A DNA stretch of 64,000 bases from the NCBI GenBank assembly GCA_934654585.1, contig CAKUGF010000006.1:42863-106862 (forward strand). The letters are read 5' to 3'. Below the pieces are notes generated by a model. That model was not told the origin of the DNA, did no database searches, and was given only the letters and a program-made list of their open reading frames with translations. The translations under genes and the position numbers were made by a program. The DNA is from an uncultured Collinsella sp. (GTDB taxonomy: Bacteria > Actinomycetota > Coriobacteriia > Coriobacteriales > Coriobacteriaceae). Of this stretch, positions 8,907-16,062 are shown in pieces (within the stretch, counting starts at the first letter, position 1; every line of letters begins with the position of its first letter).

Positions 8907-10418
8907 TTAACGTGCCGACATCGAGACGGGATTCAGGTGAAGCAGACACGTCGATGCGTTGTAATCCTTAACTATTGCCTTGATGTGTACGTTTGTACCG
9001 GTGCGGATTTCATCGAGACTGTCGTCAAATCCCATGTCAAAGGTGTTGACGTTTTCGTACTGCATTTCGGGACCTTGAGCATGGTTGGGATCATAGTCGC
9101 CAGCGTTAATCAAAACATCCCAGCGCGTGGTGTAGTTAGCGTGCGGGGCGAGGTAGGCGATGTTACCGTCAAACTCAATAGTCTTGCCCGCATACTTGGA
9201 CACGAACCAGCTTGCGTCCATGTCGCTGGAAGAGAGCAAAGTCGCAAGATCGGGACAATTTGCCGTCGTCAGCACGGCATCTTGTTCGGAAGCAGGCTGT
9301 GCGGCTTCGGCAGTTTGCTCGGGAGAGTCAGTATCCTCCGTTTCTGCTTCTTCGGTCTCCTTCTTTTCGGTCGGCTTGCTGTCCGCTTTCTTTTTCTCTT
9401 TCTTCTTTTCGGTTGCCTGTGATGGGGCCTCTGTGCTGTCGCCACTATCTGTTGAGGCCTTTACTTTTAGGCTAATTTCAATCTGGTCATGTTTTGGATA
9501 TACGGTGCAGCTGACTTTTTCGTTCTGATCGACCTTAAATGTTTTTCTTCCGTCGACGCTTGAGTCGTCCACTTTCTGGACCCTAAGCGTGTGCTGTCCC
9601 TTGTCGAGCGTGAGGCCCCATGAATCTTCGGCTCCATGATCGAGGGTCCCGACTTTTTCGGAATCAACGTAGATGGCCAGGTCGTAGCGAGAGAAGAGGA
9701 GATTTTCGCTGCAATCTACGGAAAGATGGACTGGATAGCTCGGGGCATCCTGAACGGGCTCGATGGTTTTCTTCGATTCGTTTGCACCGAGCGCGATTGC
9801 TACGGCTGTAACGACGGCAATTATTGCTATTCCGATGCCGGCTATTCCAAGGATTCGCCAAGGGTGCTGGGGCGCATGATTTGCCCTGAGCTTTTTCTGA
9901 GCGCGTGATATCGAGGCCGAGGATTTGCGGGCGATGGAATCAAAAACTTTTGAGGCACCTTTGCTGTGAGCTGTTTTTGGCGGCTGAACCTCAAAGGTTT
10001 CATCGAGCTCGGCGGCATCCCGATATTCGGACGGAGAATCATTCACCGTAGGGTTCGTTTCCTGTTTGCCGGCGGCGCTTGACGTTGCATCATCAAGGGC
10101 ATCTTTTGCGCGGCTAGCGAGTTCGCCCACGGCGCCGGCCGCGATGGCTCCGGCCTTTGCTGCCAGCCCGCCAAGCGCGTCTGCAGCCGTTGCCAGGCTA
10201 TCAGACAATTCGTTTGCTGCGGCATTGTTCATAGGATTGTGGGGAATCGGGGGTATATTGTTTGCTTCGTTGGAGGAAGCATTGTCGGGGACGGGCTCGA
10301 TGGGGCCGGTTCGGCGGGTTTCTGGTGTGCATCCAGCGACGTCTATCTCTGAACCGCATTTAGGACAAAAATGCAGGCCGGGGCGTAACTCATTTCCGCA
10401 TTTTGGACAAAAAGCCAT
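8907..10418 (-). CDS. Zinc-ribbon membrane-anchored protein with DUF4839-like C-terminal domain
   Basis: A 503-residue protein that begins with a CPKCGNE...CPKCGSE zinc ribbon (residues 4-22). A disordered Ala/Pro/Ser-rich cytosolic region (to about 190) precedes one membrane helix (ILGIAGIGIAIIAVVTAVAI). The outer part has a beta-rich module (about 230-315: YPVHLSVDCSENLLFSRYDL, FKVDQNEKVSC), an acidic/lysine linker (EKKKEKKKADSKPTEKK), and a C-terminal 120 residues resembling DUF4839 (YAGKTIEFDGNIAYLAPHAN, VHIKAIVKDYN). The kinase-side neighbour and the zinc ribbons suggest an envelope-sensing assembly. The function is unassigned; the DUF4839 match is from memory of the family pattern. Confidence 0.82.
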   Translation of the reverse strand: MAFCPKCGNELRPGLHFCPKCGSEIDVAGCTPETRRTGPIEPVPDNASSNEANNIPPIPHNPMNNAAANELSDSLATAADALGGLAAKAGAIAAGAVGELASRAKDALDDATSSAAGKQETNPTVNDSPSEYRDAAELDETFEVQPPKTAHSKGASKVFDSIARKSSASISRAQKKLRANHAPQHPWRILGIAGIGIAIIAVVTAVAIALGANESKKTIEPVQDAPSYPVHLSVDCSENLLFSRYDLAIYVDSEKVGTLDHGAEDSWGLTLDKGQHTLRVQKVDDSSVDGRKTFKVDQNEKVSCTVYPKHDQIEISLKVKASTDSGDSTEAPSQATEKKKEKKKADSKPTEKKETEEAETEDTDSPEQTAEAAQPASEQDAVLTTANCPDLATLLSSSDMDASWFVSKYAGKTIEFDGNIAYLAPHANYTTRWDVLINAGDYDPNHAQGPEMQYENVNTFDMGFDDSLDEIRTGTNVHIKAIVKDYNASTCLLHLNPVSMSAR

Positions 10419-10610
10419 AGCTGCCTTCCATGAAAATCGTATGGTCGCGTTTGCCGGCTCGTCGGATATGACTCACGCTTAGGAAGGGAAATGACTCGGA
10501 AGAATCGAAAGGGTTTAAGGCGTTGGAGCGCTTTGAGACCCTGTTCCGCTTTTGGCGATCATTTGACAGCGCTGGCCATTTTATTGTGTGTCTACAAGAG
10601 CTGCGATTCC

Positions 10611-10625
10611 TCAGTTGCCAACTGA
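10611..10625. promoter_or_regulatory. Palindrome ahead of the zinc-ribbon/SPFH operon
   Basis: TCAGTTG-C-CAACTGA is a perfect 15-base palindrome 186 bases upstream of the zinc-ribbon gene start. The trailing bases AATCGG also match the site at 12371-12387, so it looks like one of two operators for a shared regulator. Confidence 0.6.
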
Positions 10626-10659
10626 ATCGGAGGCGCTGTCGGTGAACGGTGCTCCAGCC

Positions 10660-12303
10660 CTACCACTGGGCGGCGTAGATATCGCAGCTTGCGTGCGTGG
10701 GTGGATTGTTGACGTCGATCGAAACGGGGACCGTGGAGCCGACGGCGGGGCAGTCGCAAAAATTGTTATAGCCGGCAACGATGTTGCCCTGCTTGTCGCG
10801 CAGGATGGCCGATAGGAACACCTGAGTTTTATCAAAACCGCTCGGGGCGCTTTGGAGTTTGAGTTTTGCCGAGAACGAATGCATACCGTCCGCCTCGGCG
10901 GATTCGGTGCTATCGAACAGCTCGAATGCCGGTGCTTCGGTGGCGGTGGCAAGTGCGACGCCGCTGGGTGTGACGGCTTCGAACTCAACGCGCGCGGGGG
11001 CGGTGCCATTTCCCGTCTGATCGCCAAAGTAGACAGTCTGGCCGGGCTCGATAGCACTGTAGGTTTTCTCATCCGTAAAGATCAGATTGCCATCCGCATC
11101 GTATCCGTAGATCGTAATGGTGGGAAATGCGATGGAGGCAGAGCCGTCGGAGTTTTTAAGACCGATGCCAAAGTGGACATATCCGTGCTCACTAACCGAC
11201 CAACCAGACTCTACGATTGAGAGCTCGGCGGACAGGCGGCTGGTGTCGCTTGCCGTATTTGCCTTTTGTGGAGCGGAGGCGCCGCCGGACTGGCTGGCTT
11301 GCGACGAAGACACGCGGTCGTCGTTGTTCTCCCGAGCGGCGTGAAAGGACGAAATGGCAATCGCGCCGCCGGCTAGCAAACCGGCGAGCACTGCGGCGAT
11401 GAGTATCAGTTTTAGCAGAAGGCTGCCGAGGGCCTGAGCTCCGGTTTTCTCCGGATGATGCTTCTGCGCGTGCGCTTTTGTCGACGCTTTGGCCTTGTCG
11501 GCTTGCTGGCTTGCGCCAGAAGATGCCCGGTCGTCTTTTGGTTGGGGCGAGCCGGCGAGCGCTTCTGCCATCTCGGTCGCAGACTGGAACCGCGCGCTTG
11601 GCTCAAACGAGCAGGCACGCGTGATGGCATGGGCAAGTTTTGCGGGCGCATGTTCAAGAATCGACATGAGCGCTTGCTCGTAAGCCTCATCGTCGGGCCG
11701 GATACCCGTGAGTGCGAAGCCAAGGACGCGTCCAATGGAGTAGACGTCGCTGCGCGCGTCGGTCTGGGCAAAGCCATATTGTTCGGGCGAGGCGAAACCC
11801 CAGGTTCCGAGGGAAGTCGTGTCCTTGCTCGCCCCTTCGACACGCATGCGGGCAATGCCGAGGTCGATGAGGTGCGCGCCGTCCGCAGCGGCCACAATAT
11901 TGTTGGGGGAGATATCGCGATGGACGATGCCGTGTCGGTGAAGCTCCTCCGCAGCCTCGCAAAGCTCGATGCCGAGCGAGACGGTGGACTCCGGCGTCAG
12001 CGGCCCATCGGTTTCGATTACTTTGGAAAGCGTTCGACCCGGCACGAAGTCGTAGACGACAACAAAGTGCTCGGGCAGTTCGTAGGTCGCCTCGACGCGG
12101 GGAAGGCGGGGTGAGCTGCATTCGGTGAGCGCCGACCATACATTGCGGCGGGCAAGTTCCTGCCGGATCTTTTTTCGCACGAAGGGACCGGCTCCATCGA
12201 TCGTGACGAGTTCGGTAATGCCGTCTTCGCCGCGCGCGAGTACCTGCTCGACGCGATAGGTGTCGTCGAGGCTCATGGCGTGCATGAGCTGGTTGTCGTT
12301 CAA
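10660..12303 (-). CDS. Membrane-anchored Ser/Thr protein kinase
   Basis: A 547-residue Hanks-type kinase. Residues 15-250 form the kinase domain: the ATP lysine is in FVRKKI (K44/K45), the catalytic loop is HRDISPNN (D130, N135), the metal motif is DLG (147-149) instead of DFG, and SPEQ (172-175) replaces the APE region. The glycine-rich loop is poor (ARGEDG). A Lys/Ala-rich linker leads to one membrane helix (LILIAAVLAGLLAGGAIAIS), and an outer beta-rich domain follows (ELSIVESGWSVSEHGYVHFG) that may sense envelope signals. The start is a TTG preceded by GGGAGG. It lies in its own transcription block between the XRE-type regulator and the zinc-ribbon operon, and has no cognate phosphatase nearby. 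Confidence 0.9.
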   Translation of the reverse strand: MNDNQLMHAMSLDDTYRVEQVLARGEDGITELVTIDGAGPFVRKKIRQELARRNVWSALTECSSPRLPRVEATYELPEHFVVVYDFVPGRTLSKVIETDGPLTPESTVSLGIELCEAAEELHRHGIVHRDISPNNIVAAADGAHLIDLGIARMRVEGASKDTTSLGTWGFASPEQYGFAQTDARSDVYSIGRVLGFALTGIRPDDEAYEQALMSILEHAPAKLAHAITRACSFEPSARFQSATEMAEALAGSPQPKDDRASSGASQQADKAKASTKAHAQKHHPEKTGAQALGSLLLKLILIAAVLAGLLAGGAIAISSFHAARENNDDRVSSSQASQSGGASAPQKANTASDTSRLSAELSIVESGWSVSEHGYVHFGIGLKNSDGSASIAFPTITIYGYDADGNLIFTDEKTYSAIEPGQTVYFGDQTGNGTAPARVEFEAVTPSGVALATATEAPAFELFDSTESAEADGMHSFSAKLKLQSAPSGFDKTQVFLSAILRDKQGNIVAGYNNFCDCPAVGSTVPVSIDVNNPPTHASCDIYAAQW

Positions 12304-12370
12304 GCCGTCCTCCCTTCATGGTAGCTGGGCAAATGCCCCAAGAATGATATGACAACGATTGTTCCGTTTG

Positions 12371-12387
12371 TTCAGTTGGCAACTGAA
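12371..12387. promoter_or_regulatory. Palindrome ahead of the kinase gene
   Basis: TTCAGTTG-G-CAACTGAA is a perfect 17-base palindrome 68 bases upstream of the kinase TTG start. It shares 18 of 19 bases with the site at 10611. A -10-like TATCAT follows on the minus strand. Confidence 0.6.
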
Positions 12388-12435
12388 TCGGCTGTGGAGG
12401 CGATGGGGCTGCGGGGCTTGCGAAGGCTTGGGCGT

Positions 12436-12888
12436 TTATTTGAGCGGATTGGTTCCCAAGAGCGTCTTTTCGCTCAGACGGTAGAGCTCGTCGTCGGTGC
12501 AGGCGCGGCTCATGCCGCGTTCGATGCACCAGATGATGATGGCGTCGCGGCGGTCCTTGCACCAAAGCTCGGCGACGCTGTCGAGCCTCAAAAGGCGTTG
12601 CGTCTCGCGAAGCGTGCAGCCGATGCCGAGCGCCAACATGATGGCGTGGTCTCGACCGGGGCGGCTCTTGCCGGCAAAGATGTCGTACACAACGGTTGGG
12701 TTAAGGCCCGAGTTGCGTGCGACGTCCGAACGCTTGATGCGACGGTCGTCGATGAGGCAGCGCAGGTACGAGGGAAGCGTTTGGTCGACGGTCTCGCCTT
12801 CATCAAGATAAGCGTCGATACTCGAGCTTGCCAGCAGCCGCTTGAGCAGGTCTTCTGTCAGGTGTTCGCGTTTGTTCTGAGTTGCCAA
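12436..12888 (-). CDS. XRE-like helix-turn-helix transcriptional regulator
   Basis: A 150-residue DNA-binding protein. The central part (RRIKRSDVARNSGLNPTVVYDIFAGKSRPG) reads as a helix-turn-helix: a recognition-helix region followed by a second helical repeat (TLRETQRLLRLDSV). The chosen TTG start (LATQNKREH) has GGAG five bases upstream. A GTG start 20 codons upstream is possible, but a TATACT -10 sequence lies inside that extension, which argues against it. It is the first gene of the minus-strand kinase/zinc-ribbon cluster and a natural candidate to bind the two palindromes. Confidence 0.8.
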   Translation of the reverse strand: MATQNKREHLTEDLLKRLLASSSIDAYLDEGETVDQTLPSYLRCLIDDRRIKRSDVARNSGLNPTVVYDIFAGKSRPGRDHAIMLALGIGCTLRETQRLLRLDSVAELWCKDRRDAIIIWCIERGMSRACTDDELYRLSEKTLLGTNPLK

Positions 12889-12917
12889 GAGGGCTCCAAT
12901 CGTTGTCTCGACTTTAG

Positions 12918-12923
12918 AGTATA
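12918..12923 (-). promoter_or_regulatory. Putative -10 element of the regulator gene
   Basis: TATACT on the minus strand, about 30 bases before the TTG start. No good -35 is visible. It supports the shorter start of the regulator. Confidence 0.4.
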
Positions 12924-13121
12924 TCGATAGGGCGATCACTGGACGCACGGGGGGCGAGTGGCAACTGTGTCTTATGGGGGACGGTTTGCTCGGATGAATT
13001 CCGAAGCAAATGAAAATACTTTACTTAGTTAAAGAAAAGCGTTTTATCCAAGGCGTACGGGGAGTACAATCTCCTGCATGCGAATCGACGCGCCATCGGC
13101 TTTGATGCTGCCCGCGTGTCC

Positions 13122-13144
13122 TGCCCGGCTCTACGCTCCGGGCA
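13122..13144. other. Hairpin in the ilvE leader
   Basis: TGCCCGG and CCGGGCA form a perfect 7-bp stem with a 9-base loop in the roughly 150-base leader of ilvE. No T-run follows and no T-box consensus is seen. It could be an attenuation or RNA-stability element. Confidence 0.35.
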
Positions 13145-13223
13145 TGCGACGTTGCGACGCGGCCGGCTTCGGTCCTTGCGTGCGGGTTCGCGAGTATGCA
13201 ACCGTGTATGTAAGGAGCGACAT

Positions 13224-14276
13224 ATGACTGTCGAGAAGAAGGATATCGATTGGGGTAGCCTCGGCTTTGGCTACATGAAGACCGATTACAGCTACGAGGC
13301 CCATTGGAAGGACGGCGAGTGGGACGAGGGTGGCCTGACCACCGACCACACCCTGCACGTCTCCGAGTGCGGCGGCATCTTCCATTACTGCCAGGAGGTC
13401 TTTGAGGGCCTGAAGGCTTACACCGCCGAGGACGGCAGCATCGTCTGCTTCCGCCCCGACATGAACGCCGAGCGTATGTACAACTCCGCCGAGCGCCTCG
13501 AGATGCCCCCGTTCCCCAAGGACAAGTTTGTCGAGGCCGTCAAGCAGGTCGTCTCTGCCAACGCCGCCTGGGTTCCGCCCTTCGGCTCCGGCGCAACCCT
13601 GTATGTGCGCCCGTTTATGATCGGCTCCGGTGACGTGATTGGCGTGGCTCCCGCTCCTGAGTACACGTTCCGCATTCTCGTGACCCCGGTCGGTCCGTAC
13701 TTTAAGGGCGGCCTCAAGCCCGTTAAGCTGCGCGTTTCCGAGTACGATCGTGCTGCACCGCACGGCACCGGCAACATCAAGGCCGGCCTCAACTACGCCA
13801 TGTCCCTCAAGCCCACGATGGAGGCTCACCGCGAGGGCTATGCCGAGAACCTGTATCTCGACTCCGAGTCCCGCACCTATGTCGAGGAGACCGGTGGTGC
13901 CAACGTCCTGTTCGTGAAGGAGGACGGCACCCTCGTCGTCCCGCAGTCGCACACCGACTCCATCCTGCCCTCCATCACCCGCCGTTCGCTCGTTCAGGTC
14001 GCCGAGGACCTGGGCATGACCGTCGATCAGCGTCCCGTCGAGTGGGCCGAGGTCAAGGCCGGCACCTTTGTTGAGTGCGGCCTGTGCGGCACCGCTGCTG
14101 TTATCTCTCCGGTTGGCGAGATCGACAACAAGGTCTACGGCGCCGACGAGACCGTGACCTTCCCGGCTGGCTACACCGAGATCGGCCCCGTGATGAAGAA
14201 GCTTCGCGAGACTCTGACGGGCATCCAGTCTGGTGCTGTTGAGGATAAGCACAACTGGGTCTGCGTCGTCGCGTAA
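13224..14276 (+). CDS. ilvE: Branched-chain-amino-acid aminotransferase
   Basis: A 350-residue PLP-dependent class IV aminotransferase that interconverts Leu, Ile and Val with their 2-oxo acids. The family features are present: VFEGLKAY near the N-terminus, the PLP lysine in GNIKAGLNYA, the EETGGANVLFV substrate segment and the C-terminal ECGLCGTAAVISPV phosphate-contact loop. These motifs and the length match the IlvE II type of actinobacteria. The ATG follows TAAGGAGCGAC; a longer upstream frame exists but has no RBS. It stands alone, with no ilv biosynthetic genes beside it, and ends before an elaborate terminator. Confidence 0.95.
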   Translation: MTVEKKDIDWGSLGFGYMKTDYSYEAHWKDGEWDEGGLTTDHTLHVSECGGIFHYCQEVFEGLKAYTAEDGSIVCFRPDMNAERMYNSAERLEMPPFPKDKFVEAVKQVVSANAAWVPPFGSGATLYVRPFMIGSGDVIGVAPAPEYTFRILVTPVGPYFKGGLKPVKLRVSEYDRAAPHGTGNIKAGLNYAMSLKPTMEAHREGYAENLYLDSESRTYVEETGGANVLFVKEDGTLVVPQSHTDSILPSITRRSLVQVAEDLGMTVDQRPVEWAEVKAGTFVECGLCGTAAVISPVGEIDNKVYGADETVTFPAGYTEIGPVMKKLRETLTGIQSGAVEDKHNWVCVVA

Positions 14277-14293
14277 CCTGTCTTTATCTGTCC

Positions 14294-14418
14294 GGCCCGA
14301 GGGCAACCTTCCTTTCCGGCGCGTCCTCGGACATGAAAGAACCCCCGCTGCGCACTTCGTGCGGCGGGGGTTCTTTCGTCCTGCGGAATGCGCCGGAAAG
14401 GAAGGTTGCCCTCGGGCC
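14294..14418. repeat. Nested hairpin element with internal terminator
   Basis: Perfect 29-base arms (14294-14322 and 14390-14418) enclose a 67-base interior. Inside is a second perfect 14-bp stem (14335-14348 and 14364-14377, GAAAGAACCCCCGC). The inner stem looks like the ilvE terminator, and the outer stem has no obvious need for termination. Confidence 0.85.
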
Positions 14419-14472
14419 TACGTTGCCTCGATATCGCCGTACGGGCAATAATAAATCTGATAAAGAGATGGC

Positions 14473-14497
14473 GCGCGGCCTTTTGGCCGCGCTTTTT
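14473..14497 (+). terminator. Rho-independent terminator
   Basis: An 8-bp GC stem (GCGCGGCC) with a TTTT loop is followed by TTTTT. It points along the plus strand, downstream of ilvE. Confidence 0.75.
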
Positions 14498-14505
14498 ATA
14501 AAGAA

Positions 14506-14533
14506 GGGGTCCAGGGCGATTGCCCTGGACCCC
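14506..14533 (-). terminator. Terminator of lemA
   Basis: A perfect 12-bp stem (GGGGTCCAGGGC) lies 37 bases beyond the lemA stop on the minus strand, followed by TTCTTTAT in that direction. Confidence 0.75.
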
Positions 14534-14570
14534 AAGGATTAATGTGCTGTCGGAAGCTCGGCCGTGTTTA

Positions 14571-15122
14571 CTAGAACTTGACGGTCGGTGCCTGGCGGGC
14601 GGCCTCGGCGGCCTCGAAGCCCTGGCGCTCCTTAAACTGGAAGATACCGGCAAAGATGACGGCCGGGAACGTTTGGATGGCGTTGTTGTAGCTGAGCACG
14701 CAGTCGTTGTAGCTCTGGCGTGCGTAGCTCACCTTGTTCTCGGTATCCTCGAGCGTGGCCTGGAGCTGCGTAAAGTTGGTATTCGCCTTAAGGTCGGGGT
14801 AGGCCTCGGCCACGGCGAAGAGCTGGCGCAGGGCGCCGGTCAGCACGTTGTCGGCTTCCATCTTTGCCTCGGGCGTGGTGGCGCTCACGGCGGCGTTGCG
14901 CGCGTTTACCACGGCGGCGAGCGTCTCCTGCTCGTGCTTGGCGTAGCCCTTGACGGTCTCAACCAGGTTGGGGATCAGGTCGTTGCGGCGCTGCAGCTGC
15001 GTGTCGATGTTCTGCCAGGCGTTATCGATGCGATTGCGCTTGGTGACCATGTTGTTGTAGATGCCGGCGATGGCGCAGACAATCACAACGACAACAACGA
15101 TACCGATGATGATGGTAGCCAT
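14571..15122 (-). CDS. lemA: LemA family membrane protein
   Basis: A 183-residue protein with an N-terminal membrane helix (IIIGIVVVVVIVCAIAGIY) followed by a long helical domain. It carries the LemA core pattern (NRIDNAWQNIDTQLQRRNDL, IPNLVETVKGY and the E..T...V..AR motif). LemA proteins are anchored with the helical bundle outside or at the membrane; the function is poorly known. The start has GGAGA before ATG. It is transcribed divergently from the TetR gene, and has none of the usual TPM-domain partner genes beside it. Confidence 0.92.
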   Translation of the reverse strand: MATIIIGIVVVVVIVCAIAGIYNNMVTKRNRIDNAWQNIDTQLQRRNDLIPNLVETVKGYAKHEQETLAAVVNARNAAVSATTPEAKMEADNVLTGALRQLFAVAEAYPDLKANTNFTQLQATLEDTENKVSYARQSYNDCVLSYNNAIQTFPAVIFAGIFQFKERQGFEAAEAARQAPTVKF

Positions 15123-15281
15123 GATGTCTCCGTTTCGAATGGCCGCGGCGGCATGCGCCAGCTGCCGTTGGTGTAACGCTTCTAGTATACCCGCAACCCT
15201 TGGCGGTGCCGAACTTTCCGGTAAGCGTTATGTTTTCGCCAAGGTTGGGCTTTGAGGCAGAGGCTACGGTACGGGTGTAAG

Positions 15282-15294
15282 ATATGCGACATAT
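15282..15294. promoter_or_regulatory. Small palindrome upstream of the TetR gene
   Basis: ATATG-CGA-CATAT lies about 40 bases before the TetR start, in the divergent lemA/TetR promoter region. It fits a TetR-family autoregulatory site but is short. Confidence 0.35.
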
Positions 15295-15333
15295 TACTGT
15301 GTGTTGTTGCTGCCCCCGAGGAGGGCGATGCAG

Positions 15334-15918
15334 ATGGACCTTCGCATTAAGAAAACCTATCGGGCCCTGTTCACAGCTTTTACCGAGCTTTTGGAAGAAC
15401 ATCGTTTTGAGGACCTGACGGTCGCCATGCTGTGCGACCGCGCTATGATACGCCGCACGACGTTCTATAAACATTTCCGCGACAAAAATGATTACTTTGC
15501 CTTCTATATCGATGAGCTCATGTCGGGCCTGCCGCAAAAGCGGGACGATGCAGATGGCACGGAGGGGACGGGCGATGTGCGCACGCTTCGCCATGAAGTG
15601 TTTGACGACGCCATGAACATGATTCTGGCGCACGAGCAGCTCATGGATAACATCTTGGCGAGCAGCATGTCTGGCATGTTGACCGGTACGATTTGTGATC
15701 GCATCGCCCGTTCCATCCGTGAGCGCGTGATGAGCGCGCTCGACGAAGACGCGCTTGCGCCCGTGTCGCTCGAGACGACGTCCGAGTTTGTCGCTGGCGG
15801 CATCATTCGTCTATTTACCATGTGGTGGGAATCGGGCCATGATCTTGAACGTCAACCCGAGATAGCCGACGTGGTCGATGCGCTGTTCGAGCGGACCATG
15901 ACGCCGGTAAAGCAGTAA
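15334..15918 (+). CDS. TetR/AcrR family transcriptional regulator
   Basis: A 194-residue repressor-type regulator. The N-terminal helix-turn-helix is clear (DLTVAMLCDRAMIRRTTFYKHFRDKNDY), followed by a helical effector domain. Two ATGs, at 15328 and 15334, follow GAGGAGGG; the second has the better spacing (9 bases), so I used it. Its immediate 3' neighbour is a tRNA gene on the other strand, so it forms no operon; targets are unknown, though lemA and its own promoter are the nearest candidates. Confidence 0.88.
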   Translation: MDLRIKKTYRALFTAFTELLEEHRFEDLTVAMLCDRAMIRRTTFYKHFRDKNDYFAFYIDELMSGLPQKRDDADGTEGTGDVRTLRHEVFDDAMNMILAHEQLMDNILASSMSGMLTGTICDRIARSIRERVMSALDEDALAPVSLETTSEFVAGGIIRLFTMWWESGHDLERQPEIADVVDALFERTMTPVKQ

Positions 15919-15921
15919 AGG

Positions 15922-16011
15922 TGGCGGAGAGAGGGGGATTCGAACCCCCGGAACGCTCTCGCGCTCAACGGTTTTCAAGACCGCCGCATTCAACCGCTCT
16001 GCCATCTCTCC
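15922..16011 (-). tRNA. tRNA-Ser (UGA), CCA encoded
   Basis: The minus strand reads GGAGAGATGGCAGAGCGG..., with a 7-bp acceptor stem (GGAGAGA/TCTCTCC), anticodon loop CTTGAAA (anticodon TGA), a long variable arm typical of serine tRNAs, the T-loop GGTTCGAATCC, a discriminator G and encoded CCA. Length is 90 bases. Confidence 0.97.
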
Positions 16012-16062
16012 GTGAGTCGTAATGATAGCATCGTTTTGAATTTACAACAGGGAAGGCGAACG

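Noticed and set aside
13000-13223. A T-box or attenuator riboswitch ahead of ilvE.
   Set aside because: No T-box consensus, no anticodon-pairing loop and no terminator with T-run; only one small hairpin.
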